A stretch of DNA of 64,000 bases from Chitinophagaceae bacterium (GCA_016721725.1 JADKHN010000001.1:1178001-1242000); one strand, 5' to 3'. Positions 47,732 to 58,119 are shown, numbered from the stretch's first letter. Notes: generated from the letters alone by a model not told the origin. Made by a program: numbers and translations.

Positions 47732-48160
47732 ATGCGTAGATCTTTCCTGTTCCTTTCTTTTTTGTTGACGGCCTTGTTATCCACCGGGCAATTAAAACCC
47801 GATTCCAGCCGGGCCGGCATCAGCGCACTCTGTGATAAATTCATGCAGACCTTCCAAAGCGGAAGGTTTTCCGAGGCGGTGCAATTGCTGAAGGTCAATT
47901 CAACCCTGGGAGCGGGATTTGTGGACAATCTAGACAAATCCATGAGCAGTCAGATGGGCAGTGTACAATACAATTACAAAAAGATGGTGGGCTTCGACCT
48001 GATCGAGGAAAAAGAGATCAAGAACATCCTGATCCGCCGCCGCTACCTGCTCAAATTCGAAATGTATTTCCTCTCCTTCGATTTTTACCTGTATAATAAT
48101 GGTACGGGCTGGACGATCTCCGGATTCTATTACAATGACGATCAGAAGATCCTTTTTTAA
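47732..48160 (+). CDS. Secreted small protein of unknown function
   Basis: 142 residues with a signal peptide (MRRSFLFLSFLLTALLSTGQ). The mature part starts with a helix (SALCDKFMQTFQSGRFSEAVQLLK) and ends in beta strands (RRYLLKFEMYFLSFDFYLYNNGTGWTISGFYYN), a layout like the NTF2/SnoaL-type fold. No catalytic motif. Function not recognised. Confidence 0.75.
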   Translation: MRRSFLFLSFLLTALLSTGQLKPDSSRAGISALCDKFMQTFQSGRFSEAVQLLKVNSTLGAGFVDNLDKSMSSQMGSVQYNYKKMVGFDLIEEKEIKNILIRRRYLLKFEMYFLSFDFYLYNNGTGWTISGFYYNDDQKILF

Positions 48161-48248
48161 AAAAAAATCAAACACTGCCGAAGGCTTTTCTGACTTAAGC
48201 CGTCTAATCACTTATCATCCTGAAACTCATAACCAGTAAACCCTGAAA

Positions 48249-49469
48249 ATGCTAAACCCAAGCTTGAGAAAATGCTCCTTCGGCTTATGCGCCGTAATGG
48301 TAATGACCTCGATCGCCCTGAGCTGTTCGAAGTCCGATACCACCGCAGTCACCACACCAACCCCGGTGGATCCCTATACGGCCATTAAGGCCACATTTGG
48401 TACCAATATCGACCCCGCGAACCTGGCCAATTATGCCAACCAGGGCAAACCGGCCTATGTCAATAAGGACAATTCGGCCGGCCGCGTGATCCTGGATACC
48501 AAGGCCACGCTCGGAAGGGTCTTGTTCTACGACAAGAACCTCAGCTTCGACAATACCATTTCCTGTGCCAGTTGCCATAAACAGGAGTTCGCCTTCAGTG
48601 ATACGGCCATCGCCAGCAAAGGGGTGGCGGGAGGGGTCACCGCACGTCATTCCATGCGCCTGGTGAACGCCCGATTCGCCGTTGAACAGAAATTCTTCTG
48701 GGACGAGCGGGCAGCAAATCTCGAAGAGCAGACCACCAAACCCGTACAGGATCATGCGGAAATGGGTTTCAGCGGCCAAAGCGGGAGACCAGGAATCGCG
48801 AGCCTGCTGACCAAACTGCAGGGCATCAATTATTATAATGAACTGTTCAAGTTCGTTTATGGTGATATCATCGTTTCCGAAGCCCGTCTGCAGGAATGCC
48901 TGGCCGCTTTTGTTCGCAGCATCCAGTCCTTCGATTCCAAATACGATGCCGGGCGTGCGCTGGTGGCCAACGACGGCCAGCCATTCCCTAATTTCACGCC
49001 CCAGGAAAATAATGGCAAACAACTTTTCCTCACGGCGCCTGTGTTCGACGGAACAGGTACCCGCATCAGCGGGGGCGCCGGTTGCAACGCCTGTCATAAT
49101 GCGCCTGAATTCGATATTGACCCCAATACGGGAAATAACGGCATCATCGGTAAGATATCCGGAACGGGAATCGATATCACGGTGACCCGTGCCCCCAGTT
49201 TGCGGAACCTGACCCGCGCGGGTGGCCTGCTGAATGGTCCGCTAATGCATACGGCCAATCTCACGGATCTGCAAACCGCGATCGGTCATTACGGTACCAT
49301 CAATCTCGCCCCGGGCAATACCAACCTGGATCCCCGTCTCAGGCCCAATGGCCAGGGGCAAAAGCTGAATTTCGTTGCCGGGGAAGTGAACAGTATCATC
49401 GCTTTCCTGAATACCTTGTCAGGGAATGCGGTGTATACGGATGCGAGGTGGAGTAACCCTTTCAAATAA
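48249..49469 (+). CDS. Dihaem cytochrome c peroxidase, lipoprotein form
   Basis: 406 residues; the N-terminal signal ends in IALSCSKSDTT, a lipoprotein cysteine. Haem motifs CASCH (residues near 112-116, followed by KQEFAFSD) and CNACH (near 281) match the CcpA/MauG family; the segments GRVLFYDKNLSFDNTISC and PVQDHAEMGF are characteristic. Reduces hydrogen peroxide, or acts as a MauG-like oxidase, in the periplasm. Confidence 0.92.
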   Translation: MLNPSLRKCSFGLCAVMVMTSIALSCSKSDTTAVTTPTPVDPYTAIKATFGTNIDPANLANYANQGKPAYVNKDNSAGRVILDTKATLGRVLFYDKNLSFDNTISCASCHKQEFAFSDTAIASKGVAGGVTARHSMRLVNARFAVEQKFFWDERAANLEEQTTKPVQDHAEMGFSGQSGRPGIASLLTKLQGINYYNELFKFVYGDIIVSEARLQECLAAFVRSIQSFDSKYDAGRALVANDGQPFPNFTPQENNGKQLFLTAPVFDGTGTRISGGAGCNACHNAPEFDIDPNTGNNGIIGKISGTGIDITVTRAPSLRNLTRAGGLLNGPLMHTANLTDLQTAIGHYGTINLAPGNTNLDPRLRPNGQGQKLNFVAGEVNSIIAFLNTLSGNAVYTDARWSNPFK

Positions 49470-49495
49470 ATATCAGGATACATAAAATCTTTAAT

Positions 49496-49540
49496 CCTCC
49501 CTTTTGGTTGTTGAAAAACACGATCAGAAGGGAGGGTTTT
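49496..49540 (+). terminator. Terminator after cytochrome c peroxidase
   Basis: 8-bp stem CCTCCCTT (49496-49503) with AAGGGAGG (49528-49535), then GTTTTCTGTTT. Confidence 0.7.
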
Positions 49541-49579
49541 CTGTTTATAATTGAGCCTATAAAGCAATATTTTTAGGGC

Positions 49580-50071
49580 ATGAAAATCGATGATTTAAAC
49601 GAACTCCCAGACTGGGAGGATGATGATTTTGATTTGGAGGGTGAAAGTTGGAAACCGAACCCAACCAGGGAAGCCTGTAAAGCCATGTACCTTCAATGGA
49701 ATTCGGTGATGACAATACTTAAAGCAACCTTCGAAAGTCTTAAATATCCGATTGAAGATAAACAGATATATAGGGAAATGATTGAGGATCATATAAGCAG
49801 GGTCATGGGCGATGGTTACGAAGTGGCCGCAAAAATAAAAAGTTCTGAGGTGGGCATGTATATTCTCCGAATGGAGAATGCCGCCATCATCAGAAAAAAT
49901 GCTCAATACATCAAAATATCAACCAATGGTTTTATGGTTGAAGAGGTCATGGAACCCGAGCATCGGCAGATCATCAGGGAGGAGATTGATAAATTCAGGG
50001 AATTATTCAAAATTTGGGTTGCAACATTTAAAAAGGATGAATTTGAAGATGAATGGGGTTTATTCATTTGA
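49580..50071 (+). CDS. Acidic cytoplasmic protein, unknown
   Basis: 163 residues, no signal or membrane segment. The first 25 residues are very acidic (MKIDDLNELPDWEDDDFDLEG), followed by predicted helices. No family recognised. Codon use and AT content are higher than in most neighbours. The 230 bases after it (to 50305) hold nothing I can name. Confidence 0.65.
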   Translation: MKIDDLNELPDWEDDDFDLEGESWKPNPTREACKAMYLQWNSVMTILKATFESLKYPIEDKQIYREMIEDHISRVMGDGYEVAAKIKSSEVGMYILRMENAAIIRKNAQYIKISTNGFMVEEVMEPEHRQIIREEIDKFRELFKIWVATFKKDEFEDEWGLFI

Positions 50072-50305
50072 TCATTTACCATTCATTTTATATTGCTTGA
50101 AATGAAAAGTCATCAACAGGTTCGGATAAAGGAATGACCAGTATGATGGATTCAAGTTGCCAACCGGATATAGTATAATTATTTTTGATCGCTCCTTTTT
50201 TAATTCGACTTCCTGTTGATTATGATTTTTTAAATCAAATAGGAGAGTACCTGATCGATCAATCAATCAAGTTGTGCGTTAACCATAATTTATTTAAAAA
50301 AGGGA

Positions 50306-50758
50306 ATGCCAAAATTAATCAGAGCGGATTCCACTTCCACCGATTTCCAGGCACTGGTTAAATTACTGGATGCCGAGCTTGCCATTCGCGACGGGGATGA
50401 ACATGCTTTTTATGCTCAATTCAACAAGACCGATCTTTTACGGAATGTCATCCTTTGCTATGAAGAAGACAGAGCGGTGGGCTGCGGCGCATTCAGGCCG
50501 TTTGAGAAAGAGGGGCAGGTGGAGATCAAGCGCATGTATGTATTGCCGGAATGCCGGGGTCGGGGGATCGCTTCCCATTTATTGAAGGCCCTTGAATCCT
50601 GGGCGGCGGAACTGGGTAACCATAGCTGCTTTCTGGAAACCGGTAAAAATCAACCCGAGGCCATCGGCTTATACCAGAAGGCGGGGTACAGTCGTATTGA
50701 AAATTACGGGCAATACCTGCACATTGAGAACAGCGTGTGTATGCAGAAGGTAATTTAG
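50306..50758 (+). CDS. GNAT family N-acetyltransferase
   Basis: 150 residues with the acetyl-CoA loop in VEIKRMYVLPECRGRGIASHLLKALE (R/Q-x-x-G-x-G/A), the N-terminal strand/helix set and the terminal QPEAIGLYQKAGYSRIENYG block. Substrate unknown. Confidence 0.92.
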   Translation: MPKLIRADSTSTDFQALVKLLDAELAIRDGDEHAFYAQFNKTDLLRNVILCYEEDRAVGCGAFRPFEKEGQVEIKRMYVLPECRGRGIASHLLKALESWAAELGNHSCFLETGKNQPEAIGLYQKAGYSRIENYGQYLHIENSVCMQKVI

Positions 50759-50872
50759 CGAACCGGAGTGATCAAGCCAGGAACTGATTATTTTGAATTT
50801 GACCTGTTGGGAAACACTATCCCGCAAGGAACCGGCAGAACAGTTCATACCCCATGAACAACCAAGACGAGC

Positions 50873-51289
50873 TTATTGCTTTACCATATGAAATACCTGC
50901 CCAACCCCGTTCTTCATGCTGACCACCAGGGTATCTCCGTTGAAATGATAATTGTAATAGAACTTGAGCTGGTTGCCATCGGCCTGGAAGCTGAAGGTTG
51001 AATCGGTTACCTCGGTACTACCCGGATTCTTGTAATCACCTTTTCCAAAAGCTAATTTGCTGCCCTTGAATTCATAAACGGTTCCCATATTGGTACTGGC
51101 CATATCGCCTTCAGCCCTTTTGATCTCCCAGGATCCTTCCAGCTTAGTAGGGGAGCCGTTCCTGTTACTTAGTATTTCTTTTTTTTCTTCAGGCGCCTTG
51201 GGGTCTCCTTCTTTTTTATCAGATCCTCCACAGGCGGTAAACAGGATTGCAGCCATTAATAATGCAGGGCAAGATTTCAATAGTTTCAT
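50873..51289 (-). CDS. Small lipoprotein, unknown
   Basis: 138 residues from MKLLKSCPALLMAAILFTAC, a clear lipobox (FTAC); the frame opens nine codons earlier. A charged linker rich in K/E (SDKKEGDPKAPEEKKEIL) precedes a lipocalin-like beta domain (LEGSWEIKRAEG, VYEFKGSKLAFGKGDY, LKFYYNYHFNGDTLVV). Similar in plan to the lipoprotein at 2610-3035. Probably outer-membrane anchored. Confidence 0.78.
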   Translation of the reverse strand: MKLLKSCPALLMAAILFTACGGSDKKEGDPKAPEEKKEILSNRNGSPTKLEGSWEIKRAEGDMASTNMGTVYEFKGSKLAFGKGDYKNPGSTEVTDSTFSFQADGNQLKFYYNYHFNGDTLVVSMKNGVGQVFHMVKQ

Positions 51290-51470
51290 CTGAATTGATT
51301 TGGTTTGAGTTTTCAAGATATGGGATATTAATCATATTCACAATACCCGATCCGTTGCCGCATAAATGACCATTGTCATCATTTTTATTGAATCGCATCA
51401 GTATTTTAACAGGACTGGGAATCGAACTTTATTAAGGAAAATTAATTCGGTCACGATAAAATTCCGGTAT

Positions 51471-51938
51471 ATGAAACAGGTCATTTTCTTTCTATTGTCA
51501 TGCATCGCAATACAGGCACACGGTCAGGAATTGTCAAAACAATACGACAAGATCGGAAAATTCAAGAACGGCATTGCCGTGGTATGGAAGAACGGACATT
51601 GCGGACTGATCTCCCAGGGCGGAAAAGAGATCGTCAAACCGCAATACGACAAGATCGGCGCTTTTGGAAATGATGCGATCGCCTACACCGAAAAAGACGG
51701 AAAGATGGGCATGATCAATATGGAAGGTAAGGTTGTGGTTCCGAATATATATGAGGAGATCAGCGGATTCAAGGGATTCTACGCCATCACGAGGAGAAAC
51801 GGGCTTGCGGGTATGATCAACAAGCAGGGCAAAGTGCTGGTGAAAAATGAATATGAGAAGATCAAGATCGGCAAGAACGGGGAGATCAGGGCCGTGAAGA
51901 ACGGACAGGAAATGGTGCTCGATCTTCAGAACAGGTGA
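51471..51938 (+). CDS. Secreted WG-repeat protein
   Basis: 155 residues from MKQVIFFLLSCIAIQAHG; the frame extends 35 codons upstream into non-signal sequence. The mature protein is four WG/KWG-type repeats (KFKNGIAVVWKNGHCGLISQGGKEIVKPQYDKI and relatives). The fold is a short beta-repeat array; function unknown. Confidence 0.85.
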   Translation: MKQVIFFLLSCIAIQAHGQELSKQYDKIGKFKNGIAVVWKNGHCGLISQGGKEIVKPQYDKIGAFGNDAIAYTEKDGKMGMINMEGKVVVPNIYEEISGFKGFYAITRRNGLAGMINKQGKVLVKNEYEKIKIGKNGEIRAVKNGQEMVLDLQNR

Positions 51939-52035
51939 TCGGTCAGGACCAGCCTTTCTGCAGCGTGAAACCAGGGTTATCAGTTTACCCGGTCAGGAGA
52001 GGTGTTTTCATTGATTATGATGGTATATTTAAGTC

Positions 52036-52896
52036 ATGAAGATCTTCATTCTCTTGTCCGTCTTTTTCGTCCAGCAGGCATTTTCACAGGCCATTGACCC
52101 GATGAGGGTTAACCCGGTAAAAAGCTTTGCCCTGGGGATCATTGAAGAGATACACTCTGTTCAGCTGGCCGAAAACCGGGTGCTGAATATTTATCTTCCT
52201 GATGGATATGATAAAAAGGATACGACCCGCTATCCGGTTGTTTACCTGCTGGATGGTTCCGCAGACGAAGATTTCATCCATATCGTGGGCTTATTCCAGT
52301 TCAATAATTTTCCCTGGATCAACCGCGTGCCCAGATCGATCGTCGTGGGCATCGCCAGTGTGGACCGGAAACGGGACTTCACCTTTCCAACTTCCATAGA
52401 GTCGGATCAGAAAAGAAATCCCACTGCCGGCCATTCGGCCAACTTCATCGCCTTCATTGAAAAGGAATTGCAACCCTTCGTTAACAGGAATTACAAGGCC
52501 ACTGATGAAAGGACCCTGATCGGACAATCCCTTGGCGGACTGTTGGCAACCGAGATCCTGTTCAGGAAACCGGAACTCTTCAGCAGGTACATCATTGTCA
52601 GTCCGAGTTTATGGTGGGATGACGCCTCTTTACTCAAACAGCGGTCAGAGATACTTAAGCCGGGATATGATCGTCGAACGGACATCTATATCGGTGTGGG
52701 AAAAGAGGGGTTGGCACCGGGCGACAGTCCGCATGTGATGGAAGTGGACGCCAACCTGCTTGCTGATAAACTAATAGCTGCCGGGAACAAGAACCTTCGC
52801 GTATATTTCGATTATTTGCCCAATGAAGACCATGCGACCGTTTCTCACCAGGCTGTTTTTAACGCACTGAGACTGTTGTATCCGGCTGTCAATTGA
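52036..52896 (+). CDS. Esterase of the Fes/YbbA (enterochelin esterase-like) type
   Basis: 286 residues with a signal peptide (MKIFILLSVFFVQQAFSQA). Esterase-D/YbbA-like signatures: YPVVYLLDGSADEDF, the nucleophile serine in LIGQSLGGLLA, and the histidine in NEDHATVSH. Probably a periplasmic carboxyl esterase; siderophore hydrolysis is possible but unsupported by neighbours. Confidence 0.88.
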   Translation: MKIFILLSVFFVQQAFSQAIDPMRVNPVKSFALGIIEEIHSVQLAENRVLNIYLPDGYDKKDTTRYPVVYLLDGSADEDFIHIVGLFQFNNFPWINRVPRSIVVGIASVDRKRDFTFPTSIESDQKRNPTAGHSANFIAFIEKELQPFVNRNYKATDERTLIGQSLGGLLATEILFRKPELFSRYIIVSPSLWWDDASLLKQRSEILKPGYDRRTDIYIGVGKEGLAPGDSPHVMEVDANLLADKLIAAGNKNLRVYFDYLPNEDHATVSHQAVFNALRLLYPAVN

Positions 52897-52955
52897 CCCT
52901 TTGACGAATGGGTTTAACCTTTTTTTTACCGCCTCTTTTTATTTAGTTTAGCCCG

Positions 52956-54293
52956 ATGAAATTGGATTCCCTTTTTTTATCCACATGTTTCCGGTTCAGT
53001 CGGATCAGAGAAGATCACCGGTTGCTTTTGATGGGATTTGGCATTTTGCTTTGCCTGCAGATCCCTGGGCAAGCAGCCGCACAGGTGTACAAGTCTGAAG
53101 GGAAGAACCGCTATACTTTCGCTCAAACCACCTTTGGTTACGACCTGGAATACACGCCGCCCATTGGTCATTCCTATTTCCGGGATAATAATAATCAATT
53201 GACCCGGGCCCGCATCGGAAATTCATTCTCTCCCACGATCAGTATCACGGGCCTGCATTTTTGGGGTCATGCCGAATTCTTTACCAGTTTTTCCCTGCCG
53301 GATATCGATCTGTCCGGGGACACCGCCCACGGAGATTATAAGCGGTTTGGGGCCACCGGGTTCAAGATCTTTCCCTGGCCCATCCGGATGAACAAGCTGA
53401 GACCTTACCTGGGTATGGCCCTGTCTTCATTCTCCTATGAACAGGGCGACGGCGTTTCTTATAAACACGCGGATGGTTCGATCCTGGCCGGCCTGACCTA
53501 TTCTTTCCGGAAAGGCCTGCTGGAACTGGGAGCTAATTATCATTACGCTAACCGCTACAGATACTATATTTCAAAGACCGAAGCAGTGGATATGGCCATT
53601 CCGGCCTTTTCTTTCTCAGCGGATTATAAATATTTTTTTGACCTTTCCGTGAACTCCCTCCGCCGGGAGCAAAGGGGAGAATTGAAAGCCGAATATGAGA
53701 TGCTGAAAAAAAGGAAAAAACTGAATAGCGTATCGCTGGCCCTCGGCCCGGCCTATTCCTTCATCCTGGGTCGGTCGAGTTATAACCTCAATCATAAACC
53801 CTACCTGCACGACCACCAGGTTACAGCCTTGTTCCCGGATATCGGTTTGGGATATTATCATTACCGGTATGATGCGGCCGTCAATCTATCGCTTCGATTT
53901 TTCCGATCCAACCTATATGCTTATGAGAATGATCAAAAGGTAAAGCGAACTTCTATCGCTTTGGGATTATACAAGTTCCTCGGTGATTACCATGGCTTTG
54001 TACCCTTTGTGGGAGGGATGATCAGCCGCGAAGACATCCGGGTTCAGGAGTTTGAGAAGGGAATTGAAACTTACCGGAACAGCCGTCAATTCCTCAGCCC
54101 GGGTATCATTGCGGGATGGGATATCCGGCCCACCCGGACCGATTGGTGGGGTGTCCGTACCAATATCCGTTATTTCCCCTGGCTTAACCTGAAAATGCCA
54201 GCCGGCGGACAGATCAACCTGCAACAGATCGAGCTGAATTTCTTACAGATGGTCCTTTACCCCGGCCGGATCCATGGGGCGCTGACTAAATAG
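52956..54293 (+). CDS. Outer-membrane beta-barrel protein, unknown
   Basis: 445 residues. The N-terminus has an unusually long pre-sequence before the hydrophobic segment (LLLMGFGILLCLQIPGQAAA), so a later start is possible. The rest is strand-rich with aromatic girdles (YDLEYTPPIGHSYF, LLELGANYHYANRYRYY, PFVGGMISREDI), and ends in an LNFLQMVLYPGRI strand. Likely a 14- to 18-stranded barrel. It ends 117 bases before the next large gene. Confidence 0.7.
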   Translation: MKLDSLFLSTCFRFSRIREDHRLLLMGFGILLCLQIPGQAAAQVYKSEGKNRYTFAQTTFGYDLEYTPPIGHSYFRDNNNQLTRARIGNSFSPTISITGLHFWGHAEFFTSFSLPDIDLSGDTAHGDYKRFGATGFKIFPWPIRMNKLRPYLGMALSSFSYEQGDGVSYKHADGSILAGLTYSFRKGLLELGANYHYANRYRYYISKTEAVDMAIPAFSFSADYKYFFDLSVNSLRREQRGELKAEYEMLKKRKKLNSVSLALGPAYSFILGRSSYNLNHKPYLHDHQVTALFPDIGLGYYHYRYDAAVNLSLRFFRSNLYAYENDQKVKRTSIALGLYKFLGDYHGFVPFVGGMISREDIRVQEFEKGIETYRNSRQFLSPGIIAGWDIRPTRTDWWGVRTNIRYFPWLNLKMPAGGQINLQQIELNFLQMVLYPGRIHGALTK

Positions 54294-54410
54294 TCAACAA
54301 GGTAATGAGCCATGGACCGGTTTAAACTTCAGGAACCAGGACCTTAAGCGGCTGTTTCAATCTGGCTTTTTTTTATTTTTACACTTATTTAAAGTATCAA
54401 TACTCCGTTC

Positions 54411-57059
54411 ATGCTTACTCGTATCTATCTGGTCATCGTCCTGCTGATACCAATGGTTCAATGGCTGCAAGGGCAATCCTTAAGCGTTACCAAAACAGGC
54501 CCCAATACCTGGGGCGGGCCCTATGTACCTCCTAAATGGACCAAGAGTTATGACATACCCCTCAAGACCTATAATATAAATGTTCAACCGGCCACTTCCA
54601 GGACCTCACAAAGTTCAGGTTCTAGAGGCGGCTATTCTTCCGGCAGCTATGAAAAGAAATCGAGATGGTCGGTAACCACTTCAAACATCGATTATGAGGG
54701 AATGGAAAGAGCCCGGCAATACCGGGATGCCAAAGCCAAGGAAACCGCTGTGGAATACGGGAAGAAATTAAATGAGGCCATTGCTTATTTCAATATGGGC
54801 ATGTACCGGATCTGTTATAATACCATCACAAGGGTTTTGAGGATGATAACCAGCCAGGCCAGTAAAACCAATAATAACTGGGATGAGATCTATACGCAGA
54901 TCAGTAAATATGACAATGTCCGTAATTATTATGAATACCTGTCTGCGGTAAAATGTGGTGTGTCCAATTTGGCCGTCTTGGGTTACAACGGCGGTTTCAC
55001 CCCAAATGACTATTATAACTATTATGATCCGAACAAGCCGGACATCAGCAAGCTACTTCCATTCGAATCCCGGTATTATTTTTTCCTGGATAATGTGAAT
55101 GCGAATAAACGACCGGGTTTTTCTACCTATACGATCCGTCAACGTTTTTTAGCCGACCTCTACCTGGTTGAGCTGCTGGCCAATTTGAATAAAAAGGAGG
55201 ATGGGAAAAGAATATTCAGTTCCGTACTGGATTTTTACCTGCCCAGGATCGACAGCATGGATGCCTTTTTGCCCCAGATCGCCATCAACCATTTTTACCT
55301 GGGTAATGTGGAGGAGGCCGGCAACCTGCTCGAGTATTATTGGAATGACACTGAGGATTACAGTGAACGATTAAGGATATTGAATGAGCTGGTCAATATC
55401 GACGATGGGCTCTTATCGAAGAATGAGTGGTCTCGTGCCAAAAACCCGGAACAATATGCCTTCGTAAAAAGAAATTACCAGTTCCTCGACAGCATCATCT
55501 ACGGTCGCAACCTGACGGTGAATGACTATAACAACTATGTCAAGTACCGGTTGTATGTAGAAAGGGGCGATGAAGCCGATCTGTTCATCCAGGCGGTTGA
55601 GCCCCGGATGCAGGCGCCCATGGACAGCCAGTTCTATTCCCGCGACTATAACTGGTACAGCATCCGGAATAACGATGTGGAATTATACCTGATGGCGCTG
55701 TTGCATAAGGGGGATAAGGAAAAGATCCGGGAAACCCTGGCAAGGATCACCGAAGTGGCGATGAAACAAAAAAACATCTTCCTGGCCAAGGTGGATGCCG
55801 GATTGAAGCGGATAGAGGATTACCGGCATGCCCCGCAGGTATACTGGAAAGCCTATTACGGAGAAAAACTGCAGCCAGCCTCAAGGGCGCTGGATCTGTT
55901 TAAAATGAAACGGTTCGCTCAGAATGGCGGTGAAAAATATCTGCGCGAAGCGGCAAAGCCATTCCTGGAAGAATTGTCGGAGTACACGGAAGAAGAATAC
56001 GGCTTTGGCGTGGGTTCATTGGAAGAGGTTGGGCTTAAACCCCGTTTTCTGAAAAAGAGAAAATATCCGGAGACCGTTCCATCGGCTGTTGAAGAAAAAA
56101 AAGCGGCCATCGCCAAACAGGAGGAGGACCTGGTCAATGCGGAAAAACAAAAGGTAGCGGAAAAAGAGAAACAGGCCCGGGAGATCAGGGAAACACCCCT
56201 GACGGCAGAAGAAGAGGGGTATAAGAAAATGGGCGCTCCGTTTGGCGCGCTGGCCATGTATGAAAATGCCGTTAAACTCAAAAAGATCGGTCAGCGTTCC
56301 CGCTTCGATTCCCTGGCGATCGGTTATGCCGCTGCTTGTTTTCAAAGACTGGGTTATGAAAAAGGGAAGTCGTTACACGCCGATATTTTAATGGCTTCCA
56401 TTGTCAATGACAGGCAGAGGATCCCTGAATTTACCGGGAACTGGGGGATAAAGCAGGTGGTGATGGAATTCTATAAAAAACCGATCACCTCGGCTGAACA
56501 GGAACCCGACCCAAAGGAAGTGGTTTATGAGGAACAGTTTATACGGTTGTTGAGCCGCAGCGGGCAATACGATTCCCTCACCCGGTATATCGAATCCACC
56601 CCCTGGGCAGCCGGAATCAAATTCGCTTTTCCTTATGTTGAGGCGCTGGCCATAACAGGGAAAGACAAAGAGGCCCTGAATTTTATTGCAGGAGGTTTTC
56701 ATAAGCGGACCTACACCATGAGCGCCCTGAATGATTACCGCGGCTGGGAAACCCTCATGGAAGGCATCGTCTTATTTCATAAAAAGGAATACAAGAAAGC
56801 CTGGGAGCAATTCAACGGGTCAAAAGTTCCCAATAACCAGGTCAGTGATCCCGAAGGCAAATGGAATTTTCCCTCGGAACTTTATGTTCCACGCATCTTC
56901 ACCATGCCTTACGCTTATTATTATTTCTGTTGCGCCAGGGAGTTGAAGAAGAAGGATTTCAAGGAGTTTCTTCCCATTACGGCCATACCGATGTCAGCAC
57001 CGGCTTTTCTGGAAGAAAAATACGGAAACCTGTTTAGTTTACAGGTGAAATATCATTGA
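54411..57059 (+). CDS. Large secreted helical-repeat protein, unknown
   Basis: 882 residues with a signal peptide. After a Ser/Gly-rich linker (TSRTSQSSGSRGGYSSGSY, about 63-82) come many TPR-like helical hairpins (for example AIAYFNMGMYRICYNTITRVLRM). A highly charged coiled-coil segment lies near 555-605 (rich in KQEE and AEKEKQ), and more helical repeats follow to the C-terminus. No enzyme motif. Function not recognised; possibly a scaffold in the periplasm. Confidence 0.7.
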   Translation: MLTRIYLVIVLLIPMVQWLQGQSLSVTKTGPNTWGGPYVPPKWTKSYDIPLKTYNINVQPATSRTSQSSGSRGGYSSGSYEKKSRWSVTTSNIDYEGMERARQYRDAKAKETAVEYGKKLNEAIAYFNMGMYRICYNTITRVLRMITSQASKTNNNWDEIYTQISKYDNVRNYYEYLSAVKCGVSNLAVLGYNGGFTPNDYYNYYDPNKPDISKLLPFESRYYFFLDNVNANKRPGFSTYTIRQRFLADLYLVELLANLNKKEDGKRIFSSVLDFYLPRIDSMDAFLPQIAINHFYLGNVEEAGNLLEYYWNDTEDYSERLRILNELVNIDDGLLSKNEWSRAKNPEQYAFVKRNYQFLDSIIYGRNLTVNDYNNYVKYRLYVERGDEADLFIQAVEPRMQAPMDSQFYSRDYNWYSIRNNDVELYLMALLHKGDKEKIRETLARITEVAMKQKNIFLAKVDAGLKRIEDYRHAPQVYWKAYYGEKLQPASRALDLFKMKRFAQNGGEKYLREAAKPFLEELSEYTEEEYGFGVGSLEEVGLKPRFLKKRKYPETVPSAVEEKKAAIAKQEEDLVNAEKQKVAEKEKQAREIRETPLTAEEEGYKKMGAPFGALAMYENAVKLKKIGQRSRFDSLAIGYAAACFQRLGYEKGKSLHADILMASIVNDRQRIPEFTGNWGIKQVVMEFYKKPITSAEQEPDPKEVVYEEQFIRLLSRSGQYDSLTRYIESTPWAAGIKFAFPYVEALAITGKDKEALNFIAGGFHKRTYTMSALNDYRGWETLMEGIVLFHKKEYKKAWEQFNGSKVPNNQVSDPEGKWNFPSELYVPRIFTMPYAYYYFCCARELKKKDFKEFLPITAIPMSAPAFLEEKYGNLFSLQVKYH

Positions 57060-57141
57060 GCCATGTTGGGTTCATTCATTGAGCGTCAGGCGAACGGTCC
57101 GGGTGACCAGCAATGGATAACCTGGAAAGAATGGGTAACCC

Positions 57142-57297
57142 TCAGGCTACTTTTCTTCCCTGGATGAGCCTGAAAATGATGGCGATCAGCGCCAGTACCA
57201 GCAGGATATGTATAACAGCCCCTACGCTATAAGCGAAGAAACCAATTGCCCATCCGATGATCAGGATGACGGCAACTACATAAAGCAGATTTCCCAT
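57142..57297 (-). CDS. Small membrane protein, Lmo0937/DUF5670 type
   Basis: 51 residues. It begins MGNLLYVVAVILIIGWAIGF and continues FAYSVGAVIHILLVLALIAI, then ends IFRLIQGRKVA. Two membrane helices joined by a short turn, with a basic tail: the pattern of the lmo0937 family (DUF5670) of two-helix membrane proteins seen in many stress-induced loci. Lies before a lipoprotein gene on the same strand. Confidence 0.88.
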   Translation of the reverse strand: MGNLLYVVAVILIIGWAIGFFAYSVGAVIHILLVLALIAIIFRLIQGRKVA

Positions 57298-57388
57298 TTG
57301 ATTTTTTTTAATTGTTGATAAATCCTTTCTCTATAAAAAATTCCGGTCTTGTTTTTTCCTTCCATTTTGATCGCTCAAAGGGGATGGT

Positions 57389-58012
57389 TTACTTTAACAG
57401 GAGGTTATACTTCATCAGGTCCTTCAGGATCAGTTGCCCGTATTCATGGCCCATGGATTCAGAATCCGCCGGATCGAAGGTTTCCGTTTGTACGGAATAC
57501 AACAATTCCTGGTTGGACATATCGTACAGGTTGGTCTCCCAGAAATACTTCACGTCGGTGACATAATAACCCGGTTCATAAATGCGGCGGTACAGGGTAG
57601 TGCTGTAACCCCAGAAACGGTTATAATAATAGCCATACGGGGTATAATAGGATCTGCCGGGGACATAGGTTTTTTCTTTCTCCTTGTTGAGTAAGACAAT
57701 CGTCATGACCGCATCGATCCCGCTGTTCCTGAGTTTGCTGAGGGCGGCCTGTTCATCCATGTTTTCGAATGCTTTGGGTCCATAGATCTGCATGGAAGAA
57801 ACGGCGTTGATGCCCATGGATTTCAGGTCATCGGTAAAGTGGTTTTCCATATTGGTCTGCACTGAACGGTCGGCATCCCTTATAAGTCCCAATACAAGTA
57901 TCTTATTGTATTTTTTAGCGGCCGCATTGTCGGCTTTCCAGGAAGTAGTGATCCTGGATGCGCTGCACCCTGCCAGGAAGAGGGTAAACAGTATGATGAT
58001 CGTTGTTTTCAT
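57389..58012 (-). CDS. Lipoprotein of unknown function (DUF4136-like layout)
   Basis: 207 residues with a lipoprotein signal (FLAGCSASR). Mature part: a Rossmann-like KILVLGLIRDADRSVQTNMENHFTDDL, SGIDAVMTIVLLNKEKE, then a tyrosine-rich segment (SYYTPYGYYYNRFWGY), and YFWETNLYDMSNQELLYSVQT. The plan resembles DUF4136-like lipoproteins; I am not certain of the family. Confidence 0.72.
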   Translation of the reverse strand: MKTTIIILFTLFLAGCSASRITTSWKADNAAAKKYNKILVLGLIRDADRSVQTNMENHFTDDLKSMGINAVSSMQIYGPKAFENMDEQAALSKLRNSGIDAVMTIVLLNKEKEKTYVPGRSYYTPYGYYYNRFWGYSTTLYRRIYEPGYYVTDVKYFWETNLYDMSNQELLYSVQTETFDPADSESMGHEYGQLILKDLMKYNLLLK

Positions 58013-58119
58013 GGTTTAAACATTTAGGATAGTAAGTTAGCACAGCCAGGCACGAAGAAGAATGACGGGTATCAACGCAATGGGGCATACTGGTCAGTTC
58101 AATGGGTATAATAAAAAAA